Origin: DATDMG01 sp036518955
GTDB lineage: Bacteria > Actinomycetota > Actinomycetes > Actinomycetales > Kineosporiaceae
Reading direction: 5' to 3'
NCBI GenBank assembly: GCA_036518955.1
Contig: DATDMG010000017.1
Span: 1-24,939, forward strand
Length of the DNA: 24,939 nucleotides
Under the pieces are notes generated by a model that was not told the DNA's origin, did not search any database, and saw nothing but the letters and a program-made list of their open reading frames with translations. Of the stretch, positions 17,855 to 24,939 are shown piece by piece. The position numbers and the translations under genes are program-made. Positions within the stretch are counted from its first letter, which is position 1, and the number at the start of each line of letters is the position of its first letter.

Positions 17855-17860
17855 CAGAAT
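17855..17860 (+). promoter_or_regulatory. -10-like CAGAAT, leaderless start for the GNAT gene
   Basis: CAGAAT ends 6 nt before ATG 17867, with no Shine-Dalgarno sequence. Confidence 0.4.
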
Positions 17861-17866
17861 GCCGCC

Positions 17867-18346
17867 ATGCCGCCCGCCGTCCGCGCCAGTGACTACGAGT
17901 TCGACGACGACCCCGCCCGGGTCGACCGCGCCGTCTTGTGCGGCTTCCTGACCACCCAGGCCTACTGGGGCCGCTGGCGCAACCGCGACGCGATCCTGGC
18001 GCAACTGGACGACGCCTGGCGGGTAGCGGCCGCCTACCTGAGATCCACCGGCCAGATGGTGGGCTTCGCGAGGGCCGTCAGCGACGGCCTCGCGCTCGCC
18101 TACCTCGCGGACGTCTTCGTCCTGACGGCCCACCGCGGCCATGGCGTGGGGCGTTCGCTCGTCTCGTTGATGATTGACAAGGGTCCGGGGCGGGACTTCC
18201 GCTGGTTGCTGCATACCGCCGATGCCCACGGGCTGTATGCCGAGTTCGGTTTCCGGCAACCGGACCAGACGTTGCTCGAGCGACCCGCCGGAGCGGGGCT
18301 CGGCCAGCGGTCCGGCGGGCCTTCCATGATCGACTGTGGTGGGTAG
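17867..18346 (+). CDS. GNAT-family N-acetyltransferase
   Basis: A 159-residue GNAT enzyme. Visible family features: TTQAYWGRWR near the N-terminus (28-37); QMVGFARAVSDGLALAYLADVFV (beta strands 2-4); the acetyl-CoA pyrophosphate loop H89-RGHGVG-R; and the LLHTADAHGLYAEFGF block of motif B. This pattern belongs to the widespread small GNATs of unknown substrate, in which GFARVVTD and YLADVFV are typical. It would transfer acetyl from acetyl-CoA to a small amine or protein amine in the cytoplasm. The last codons (SMIDCGG and the stop, from about 18322) fall within the right long inverted repeat, so the natural C-terminus was probably replaced when that repeat arrived; the acetyl-CoA core is intact. 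It is read on the same strand as the pseudoprotease, 129 nt downstream. Confidence 0.85.
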   Translation: MPPAVRASDYEFDDDPARVDRAVLCGFLTTQAYWGRWRNRDAILAQLDDAWRVAAAYLRSTGQMVGFARAVSDGLALAYLADVFVLTAHRGHGVGRSLVSLMIDKGPGRDFRWLLHTADAHGLYAEFGFRQPDQTLLERPAGAGLGQRSGGPSMIDCGG

Positions 18347-18435
18347 GTCTGGCCCCCTCTCCGGGTTGTGTGGGTGGTGGCGGCTGGGTGATCCTCTCCC
18401 CTGTGGTGTGGTCATGCCGGGCCTGTTATCACTAG
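18322..18435 (-). repeat. Right long inverted repeat of the cassette
   Basis: The reverse complement begins with the same 27 nt as 16345-16371, then carries gatcaccc, cacacaaccc and tcgatcatgg in the same order and near-identical spacing as the left copy. It overlaps the last codons of the GNAT gene and ends at CTAG (18432-18435). Confidence 0.75.
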
Positions 18436-18689
18436 GACACCCGCAACGTCGCCCAGCACCGCCCCGGCGTCGGCGGCGTCGAGCCGTCCCCAGGACACCG
18501 CGCCGACGGCTCGCCGTGCAGACTCTCCCCCGACCACCTGCACACCCTTGACGAGGTCAGCGACCCCGGCGCCTACCAGCACGACCGGTTCACGGTGTAC
18601 TCCCGCAGCGGCCGGCCCTCCCCCGGAACGCACGTCTGCATGGCCGCCCAGGCCGTCGGAGTACGTACCGGAACGGCTCTGCCGGCGGG
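18436..18689 (+). pseudogene. Truncated open frame abutting the right inverted repeat, family unknown
   Basis: The frame opens directly after the CTAG of the repeat, whose TAG is an in-frame stop, and has no start codon near its beginning. Third codon positions are strongly G/C in this frame and not in the others, which suggests formerly real coding sequence. The segment includes SPDHLHTLDEVSDPGAYQ, HDRFTVYSRSGRPSPG and THVCMAAQAVG. I do not recognise the family. The frame continues by chance into the antisense of the UvrA-like gene, so its true end is unclear, perhaps near 18690. Apart from this and the repeat, the 377-bp gap 18347-18723 holds only a terminator-like hairpin. Confidence 0.35.
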
Positions 18690-18720
18690 AGGCCGGGACC
18701 GGGTCAGGACACGCCGGCCT
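18690..18720 (-). terminator. Candidate terminator of the UvrA-like gene
   Basis: AGGCCGG (18690-18696) and CCGGCCT (18714-18720) form a 7-bp stem with a 17-nt loop, 3 nt past the stop codon of the minus-strand gene. Confidence 0.35.
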
Positions 18721-18723
18721 CGA

Positions 18724-21114
<2,391 letters not shown>

Positions 21115-21239
21115 CGGGTCTCCCTGTCTGTGGCCGGCTGTCGGTGGCCGGACGCCGGCATGTGCGTCGCCGGGCATGTTCCCACCAGTTCCGAGCAGCC
21201 GCGCCCACGCGCCCTCCGCTGGACGTCCGATCCCTCCGA

Positions 21240-21269
21240 TTGACCAGGAGTAACCGCACAGTTCATTAT
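21240..21269 (+). promoter_or_regulatory. arsR promoter TTGACC-N18-CATTAT, leaderless
   Basis: -35 TTGACC (21240-21245), an 18-nt spacer and -10 CATTAT (21264-21269) end 6 nt before ATG 21276, so the transcript should be leaderless. On the other strand the same segment reads GATAAT (21265-21270), a possible -10 for the divergent UvrA-like gene. A repressor bound at cattatctgcatatg could block both. Confidence 0.65.
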
Positions 21270-21275
21270 CTGCAT

Positions 21276-21602
21276 ATGTCCGCAACAAGGCATCACGAGC
21301 TCGACCTGCTCGACGACCTGGCGAGGGACGCGGCGGTCGGTACCCTGCGCATGCTTGCGGATCCGACACGGTTGGGCCTGCTCTGGAATCTGCGGAGTGG
21401 CGAGCTCACCGTCACGGAGCTGTGCCGGGTGACGGGCCGGCCGGCTCCCGCGGTTTCCCAGCACCTGGCGAAGCTGCGACTGACCGGGCTGGTGCTGACG
21501 CGCCGCGAGGGCACGCAGATCTACTACCGGCTGGCCACCGATCACGTCCGCCGGCTGGTGGACGACGTGGTGGCCCACACCCGGCACCTGGAGGGCTCCT
21601 GA
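21276..21602 (+). CDS. ArsR/SmtB-family transcriptional repressor
   Basis: A 108-residue winged-helix dimeric repressor. The DNA-binding part reads RMLADPTRLGLLWNLRSGELTVTELCRVTGRPAPAVSQHLAKLR, with the wing RREGTQIYYRL. There is no CxC pair in the recognition-helix region, so it is not an As/Cd alpha-3 sensor. The last helix reads DHVRRLVDDVVAHTRHLE. Three histidines in an H-x10-H-x2-H pattern recall the alpha-5 Ni/Co/Zn site of NmtR, KmtR and SmtB, and HH near the N-terminus could add ligands. The overall sequence is closest in my memory to mycobacterial KmtR. ATG 21276 is fixed by the leaderless promoter. It diverges from the UvrA-like gene, its likely target. Confidence 0.9.
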   Translation: MSATRHHELDLLDDLARDAAVGTLRMLADPTRLGLLWNLRSGELTVTELCRVTGRPAPAVSQHLAKLRLTGLVLTRREGTQIYYRLATDHVRRLVDDVVAHTRHLEGS

Positions 21603-21622
21603 TGGGCCACCTCAGCTCGGCG

Positions 21623-21652
21623 CGAGGCCGGTTCGGGCTCGATCCGGCCTCG
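21623..21652 (+). terminator. 9-bp-stem hairpin after arsR
   Basis: CGAGGCCGG (21623-21631) and CCGGCCTCG (21644-21652) pair perfectly around a 12-nt loop, 20 nt past the arsR stop. A T-tract is absent, as often in actinobacteria. Confidence 0.5.
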
Positions 21653-21679
21653 GCCTGAACGAGCCCGAGCGCGGCGGAC

Positions 21680-21685
21680 GATGAT
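21680..21685 (+). promoter_or_regulatory. -10 hexamer GATGAT, leaderless start
   Basis: GATGAT ends 6 nt before GTG 21692, and no Shine-Dalgarno sequence is present. Confidence 0.45.
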
Positions 21686-21691
21686 AGCCGC

Positions 21692-22507
21692 GTGCATCCG
21701 CTGCCCTGCCTGGATCGTCCGGTCCCCTTCGCGATGGCGCACCGCGGCTTCGACCCGAACGGTCTGGAGAACTCGATGCCGGCCTTCGAGGCGGCGGTCG
21801 GGCTGGGGGTCGATTTCCTGGAGACCGACGTCCAGGTGACCTCGGACGGCGTACTGCTCGCGTTCCACGACGCGCGGCTGGACCGGGTCACCGACATGCC
21901 GGGCCGGGTCGGGCATCTGCCCTGGAGCAGGGTGCGCCGCGCCTTGATCGGCGGGGTCGAGCCGATCCCGAGGCTGGAGGAGGTCCTCGACGCCTGGCCG
22001 CACGTGCGGGTCAACGTGGATCTCAAGGTGCGCGGTGCGGTCGCCCCGTTCGTCCAAGCCGTCCGGCGGACGCGGTCGCGGGACCGGGTCTGCGTGACGT
22101 CGTTCAGCGACCGGCGCCGGGCCGCGGCGGTGCGCGAGCTGCGCCGGGACGGCCCGATCGCCTGGTCGCCCGGGATCCGCTCGATGATCCAGGTGGTGGC
22201 GGCCGTGCGCGGCGCGGGGCCGGCCGCCGTGTCCCGGGTGCTCGGTGACGCCGCCTGCGTGCAGGTACCTGTGCAGTTCGGGGGCCGGCAGGTGATCGGC
22301 GCGCGGTTCGTCCGCAGCATGCAGGAGGCGGGGCTGCAGGTTCACGTGTGGACCGTCGACGACCCCGAGCAGATGCGTCACCTGCTGGCGATCGGCGTGG
22401 ACGCGATCGTGACGAATCGCTCCGATCTGGCGGTGCGGATCCTCCGGGAACCACCACGCGCGCCGGGTGACGTGGCCGGTGGCGCGACCGGGGGCTCGGG
22501 CGGCTGA
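21692..22507 (+). CDS. Glycerophosphodiester phosphodiesterase
   Basis: A 271-residue TIM-barrel enzyme (GDPD family) that hydrolyses glycerophosphodiesters to sn-glycerol-3-phosphate and an alcohol. Catalytic and metal residues are in place: H17-R18 in AHRGF, E26-N27, E44 and D46 in FLETDVQVTSDG, and H59-D60 in AFHD. Later family blocks are VRVNVDLKVRG, VCVTSFSDRRR and VHVWTVDDPEQM, followed by IGVDAIVTNR near the end. There is no signal peptide, so it acts in the cytoplasm, unlike the periplasmic GlpQ type. The GTG start is set by the leaderless -10 at 21680, and residues 1-14 precede the conserved PFAMAHRG strand as usual. It is followed by the MFS gene after 107 nt; there is no evidence of a shared transcript. 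Confidence 0.93.
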   Translation: MHPLPCLDRPVPFAMAHRGFDPNGLENSMPAFEAAVGLGVDFLETDVQVTSDGVLLAFHDARLDRVTDMPGRVGHLPWSRVRRALIGGVEPIPRLEEVLDAWPHVRVNVDLKVRGAVAPFVQAVRRTRSRDRVCVTSFSDRRRAAAVRELRRDGPIAWSPGIRSMIQVVAAVRGAGPAAVSRVLGDAACVQVPVQFGGRQVIGARFVRSMQEAGLQVHVWTVDDPEQMRHLLAIGVDAIVTNRSDLAVRILREPPRAPGDVAGGATGGSGG

Positions 22508-22579
22508 CCCCGCCGCGCGGCACGCGCGTCGCCGCGGGGCGGCGTGCGGGCGCGTCATCTCGGGCATGCTTTCTGCCGT

Positions 22580-22610
22580 CGTCGGCAAGGCGCCGACGCC
22601 CTCGAGGAGG
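22580..22610 (+). promoter_or_regulatory. 5' leader hairpin and RBS of the MFS gene
   Basis: CGTCGGC (22580-22586) and GCCGACG (22592-22598) form a 7-bp stem with loop AAGGC. The Shine-Dalgarno sequence GAGGAGG (22604-22610) follows directly, 4 nt before ATG 22615. The hairpin sits just upstream of the RBS and does not cover it. Confidence 0.35.
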
Positions 22611-22614
22611 TCAG

Positions 22615-23988
22615 ATGGCCCCCGCCCCTCGGCCGCCGGACGTCGGGCGGCGCCGTGAGCAGCGCAGCTGGTACTGGTACGACTGGGCCAACTCCGCCTA
22701 CGTCACCACCACCCTCACGGTGCTGTTCACGCCCTACCTCACCGACATCGCCAAGCGGGCGGCCTGCCCCGGCCAGGACACCGCCCTGGCCTGCCGGACG
22801 CCGCTGCACCTGCTCGCCGTCCCGATCAGCCCCGGCTCGCTGGCCCTGTACACGATCACAGCGTCCACCCTGCTGTCGGCGGTGCTGCTGCCCGTGGTCG
22901 GGGCGGCGGTGGACCGCACCGGTCGCAAGCGCACCCTGCTGGCCCGGATCGCCTGGGTGGGGGCGGCGGCCGCCTCGGCGATGGTGTTCCTCGGCGGCAC
23001 GCGCTGGTGGCTGGGCGTCGTGCTGGGGCTGGTCGCCCAACTCTGCCTGGGCTGCACCCTGGTGATCTACGATGCGATCCTGGTCGACATCGCACTGCCG
23101 GACGAGCGGGACGCCGTCTCCAGTCGTGGCTGGGCCTTCGGCTACATCGGTGGCGGGCTGCTGCTGGCGATCAACCTGGTGATGGTGACCGCCCACCGAC
23201 CCCTGGGGCTGAGCACGGAGTGGGCGGTGCGACTCAGCCTGCTCTCGGCCGGCCTGTGGTGGGGCGGGTTCACCCTCGTGCCGTTCTTCGGCCTGCGCGA
23301 CCGGCCGCCCGTGGCCGTCGAGGAACTGGCCGCCCGGGGTCCGGTCGGGGCGGCCTTCCGGCAACTCTGGGTCACCCTGCGGGACCTGCCCCAGTACCCC
23401 CAGACGATGCTGTTCCTGCTCGGCTACCTGTTCTACAACGACGGCATCCAGACCGTGATCTACGCCTCCAGCCTGTTCGGTCAGGAGCAGCTCCACCTGT
23501 CGAAGAACGCCCTGATCATCACCATCCTCGTCGTCCAGTTCGTCGGGTTCGCCGGGGCGATGCTGTTCGGCGCCCTGGCGGCACGGATCGGAGCACACCG
23601 GACGGTCCTGCTGAGCCTGGTGCTGTGGTGCCTGGTGGTCACGGCCGGGTACTTCGCACCCGACGGGCAGTTCCTGCCGTTCCTCGTCCTGGGGTCGGCG
23701 ATCGGGCTCGTGCTCGGCGGCGCCCAGGCCCTGTCCCGCAGCCTCTACAGCCAGCTGGTGCCACGGGGGCGGGAGGCGGAGTACTTCAGCCTCTACCAGG
23801 CGACCGAGCGTGGTACGAGCTGGTTCGGCACCTTGCTGTTCGGCCTGATCTACCAGTTCACCGGCTCCTACCGCGAAGCGATCGTGGCGCTGGTGGTGTT
23901 CTTCGTCCTGGGTGGTTCGCTGCTGTGGCGGGTCCGGATGCGCGAGGGGATCAGGGACGCAGGTAACGACGTGCCGGCGGTGGTGTGA
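22615..23988 (+). CDS. MFS transporter, UMF1 (Atg22-like) family
   Basis: A 457-residue membrane protein with about 12 hydrophobic helices. The N-terminal WYWYDWANSAYVTTTLTVLF signature marks the UMF1/Atg22-like branch of the major facilitator superfamily. The DRTGRKRT loop after the second helix is the MFS motif between helices 2 and 3. LLGYLFYNDGIQTVIYAS opens the second half, and GAQALSRSLYSQLVPRGREAEYFSLYQ is typical of this family. The yeast relative exports amino acids from the vacuole; bacterial substrates are unknown. The C-terminus is short and charged. ATG 22615 has GAGGAGG upstream. A hairpin follows the stop immediately. Confidence 0.9.
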   Translation: MAPAPRPPDVGRRREQRSWYWYDWANSAYVTTTLTVLFTPYLTDIAKRAACPGQDTALACRTPLHLLAVPISPGSLALYTITASTLLSAVLLPVVGAAVDRTGRKRTLLARIAWVGAAAASAMVFLGGTRWWLGVVLGLVAQLCLGCTLVIYDAILVDIALPDERDAVSSRGWAFGYIGGGLLLAINLVMVTAHRPLGLSTEWAVRLSLLSAGLWWGGFTLVPFFGLRDRPPVAVEELAARGPVGAAFRQLWVTLRDLPQYPQTMLFLLGYLFYNDGIQTVIYASSLFGQEQLHLSKNALIITILVVQFVGFAGAMLFGALAARIGAHRTVLLSLVLWCLVVTAGYFAPDGQFLPFLVLGSAIGLVLGGAQALSRSLYSQLVPRGREAEYFSLYQATERGTSWFGTLLFGLIYQFTGSYREAIVALVVFFVLGGSLLWRVRMREGIRDAGNDVPAVV

Positions 23989-24003
23989 CCGGCCGCTGGC
24001 CGG
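23989..24003 (+). terminator. Terminator of the MFS gene
   Basis: CCGGCC-GCT-GGCCGG follows the TGA directly, then acgttta, a weak T-rich tail. Confidence 0.55.
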
Positions 24004-24122
24004 ACGTTTACCTCAACTGATCAACACCCGCTCTGCGTCAAAGGTTGGTGGCGAAGAGTGCAAATTCAGGGCGCATGTGGTGCGTGAGTACCAACAGCAC
24101 CATCATGCACACCCGCTGTAGC

Positions 24123-24148
24123 GGAACATCCTGGCCCGATGACGCGTT
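24123..24148 (+). promoter_or_regulatory. Sigma-R/SigH-type promoter of rbpA: GGAAC-N18-GTT
   Basis: GGAAC (24123-24127) and GTT (24146-24148), separated by exactly 18 nt, match the consensus for thiol-stress sigma factors (SigR in Streptomyces, SigH in mycobacteria). rbpA is a known member of the Streptomyces SigR regulon. Transcription would begin near 24155, about 58 nt before the start codon. Confidence 0.7.
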
Positions 24149-24161
24149 ACCTCGGGGTAAC
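24146..24161. promoter_or_regulatory. Perfect palindrome GTTACC-TCGG-GGTAAC over the rbpA -10/+1
   Basis: Six-bp arms around TCGG. It begins at the GTT of the -10 and covers the likely transcription start. It could be an operator or, as RNA, only partly present in the transcript. Confidence 0.5.
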
Positions 24162-24212
24162 CATGCGAGACTCGCGCCGGCTTCCGGCGTCGACAGCCCG
24201 AGGGGAACTGCG

Positions 24213-24563
24213 ATGAGCGACCGGAGCATGCGCGGCACCCGGCTGGGTGCCCAGAGCCTGGAGAGCGACACCGGCGTCCAGCCCGCCGCCCGCCAACACG
24301 TCACCTACCACTGCCCCAACGGGCACCACTTCGCGGTCCCGCTCTCGGTGGAGGCTGAGGTGCCGCCGCTGTGGGAGTGCCGTTGCGGAGGCCAGGCGCT
24401 GCGGGAGAACACCGACCAGCCGGAGGCGAAGCCGGTGAAGCCAACGCGTACCCACTGGGACATGCTGATGGAGCGTCGCACGACGGCCGAGCTGGAGGTC
24501 CTGCTCGAGGAACGGCTGGAGCTCCTGCGCAGCGGGCGACTGACCCAGAAGCGGATCGCCTGA
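24213..24563 (+). CDS. rbpA: RNA polymerase-binding protein RbpA
   Basis: A 116-residue actinobacterial transcription factor that binds the principal sigma factor and RNA polymerase and stabilises the open complex. Order of parts: N-terminal tail (MSDRSMRGTRLGAQSLESD), the beta-rich core with YHCPNGHHFAVP and WECRCGG, the basic linker (KPVKPTRTHWDM) that touches promoter DNA, and the C-terminal sigma-interacting helices (RRTTAELEVLLEERLELLRSGR). One cysteine plus histidines at the N-side and CxC at the C-side of the core could hold zinc, as in the Streptomyces protein. The ATG follows AGGGGA at 6 nt. It is transcribed from a sigma-R-type promoter and convergent with the fxsA-like gene. Confidence 0.97.
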   Translation: MSDRSMRGTRLGAQSLESDTGVQPAARQHVTYHCPNGHHFAVPLSVEAEVPPLWECRCGGQALRENTDQPEAKPVKPTRTHWDMLMERRTTAELEVLLEERLELLRSGRLTQKRIA

Positions 24564-24568
24564 GCCGT

Positions 24569-24582
24569 CGTTCGCCCGAACG
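24569..24582 (+). terminator. Small hairpin after rbpA
   Basis: CGTTCG-CC-CGAACG, 5 nt past the stop codon of rbpA. It is weaker than the long hairpin that follows at 24617. Confidence 0.35.
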
Positions 24583-24616
24583 GGTCGTCTCGCGCAGGTC
24601 CTGGCGAGCGACCGGC

Positions 24617-24690
24617 GACGGGCGACGGTGGAGGCAGGGGATCCGGACCACCCCCCCGGTTCGGATCCCCTGCCTCGACTGTCGCCCGTC
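24617..24690. terminator. Long bidirectional hairpin between rbpA and fxsA, 33-nt arms
   Basis: Arms 24617-24649 and 24658-24690 are complementary at 30 of 33 positions around an 8-nt loop (accccccc). It stands between two convergent genes, 53 nt past the rbpA stop and 8 nt past the fxsA-like stop on the other strand, so it most likely ends transcription from both sides. The arms are much longer than in ordinary terminators, and the folded RNA would be a good RNase III substrate. Confidence 0.75.
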
Positions 24691-24698
24691 CGTAGGGT

Positions 24699-24939
24699 TC
24701 AGCGGGGTGGGGACTCCTCCCCCTCCGGCGCACGCACGACGCGGATTCCGGTGTCCGGTCCGGCCGCGGGATTCTCCTTGATCACCTGACCTCGCACCAC
24801 CCGCACCGAGCGCGTGGTGAACCGGCGCATCACCGCCTCTCCCGCGCGCCGGGCGAGGGCGTGGCGCACCGGCGGCACCAGCAGGGCCAGGGCAACGGCG
24901 TCGGACAGGAAGCCCGGGACGAGGAGCAGGAGCCCAGCC
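24699..24939 (-). CDS. fxsA: FxsA-family membrane protein (5' part outside window)
   Basis: The minus-strand frame is open to the window edge, and the last 79 residues are visible. They begin with GLLLLVPGFLSDAVALALLVPPVR, the characteristic membrane segment of FxsA proteins, then a basic stretch (HALARRAGEAVMRRF) and a soluble tail ending EESPPR and TGA at 24699. FxsA is a small inner-membrane protein named for suppressing F-plasmid exclusion of phage T7; its normal role is unknown. Its place next to rbpA is, as far as I recall, common in actinobacteria. Confidence 0.85.
   Translation of the reverse strand, partial: AGLLLLVPGFLSDAVALALLVPPVRHALARRAGEAVMRRFTTRSVRVVRGQVIKENPAAGPDTGIRVVRAPEGEESPPR

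Larger units (their letters stand above)
16345..18435. mobile_element. 2.09-kb cassette bounded by long inverted repeats, no transposase seen
   Basis: The segment begins and ends with the same 27-bp sequence in opposite orientation (16345-16371 and 18409-18435). The similarity continues inward for about 85 bp more as conserved blocks at nearly constant spacing. Each end starts with the palindrome CTAG, which may be a 4-bp target duplication or part of the repeat. Between the ends are a secreted trypsin-like pseudoprotease gene and a GNAT acetyltransferase gene, both on the plus strand, and noncoding stretches. No transposase or recombinase is encoded inside. It could be a non-autonomous transposon with passenger genes, or two facing remnants of one insertion sequence. 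Confidence 0.6.

Noticed and set aside
24657..24680. tRNA-like ggttcggatcccc resembling a T-loop and 3' end
   Set aside because: No D-arm, anticodon arm or cloverleaf. The sequence is one arm of the long rbpA/fxsA hairpin.

Overview
The window is from the chromosome of a very GC-rich actinobacterium. Evidence: very high G/C at third codon positions, an RbpA RNA polymerase-binding protein, a sigma-R-type promoter, many genes whose start codon sits 6-7 nt after a -10-like hexamer (leaderless mRNAs), and frequent GTG starts. Genus cannot be fixed from sequence alone; Geodermatophilaceae/Frankineae-like lineages are my guess.

Layout. 1-2.7 kb: end of a GCS2-type glutamate-cysteine ligase, then a TrpB2-type tryptophan synthase beta chain whose stop overlaps the start of a polytopic membrane protein with a large C-terminal domain (2.7-4.4 kb). 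4.4-6.5 kb: a cytochrome P450 and a PilZ-domain protein. 6.6-10 kb: full-length pyruvate carboxylase, convergent with a membrane-anchored substrate-binding/VWA protein (10.0-11.8 kb, minus). 12-14.8 kb: a DEAD-box RNA helicase with a DbpA-like C-terminal domain, followed by two small membrane proteins.

14.8-18.7 kb is the accessory part. A 418-bp non-autonomous transposon remnant has 37-bp inverted repeats, a 5-bp GTGCC target duplication and a fragment resembling a Tn3-family transposase N-terminus. Next come a degenerate tyrosine-recombinase-like gene and a 2.09-kb segment bounded by long inverted repeats (27 bp identical, about 115 bp recognisable). That segment carries a secreted trypsin-like protein that has lost two of its three catalytic residues and a GNAT acetyltransferase. 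No transposase is seen inside it. A truncated open frame abuts its right end.

18.7-21.6 kb: a class-II UvrA-like ABC ATPase (minus) divergent from an ArsR-family repressor; the repressor promoter is well formed. 21.7-24 kb: a glycerophosphodiester phosphodiesterase and a UMF1-type MFS transporter. 24-24.9 kb: rbpA behind a GGAAC-N18-GTT (sigma-R/SigH type) promoter, a hairpin with 33-nt arms, and the 3' end of a convergent fxsA-like gene.

The most unusual material is the 2.09-kb inverted-repeat cassette, the Tn3-derived miniature element, the pseudoprotease, and the long hairpin between rbpA and fxsA.
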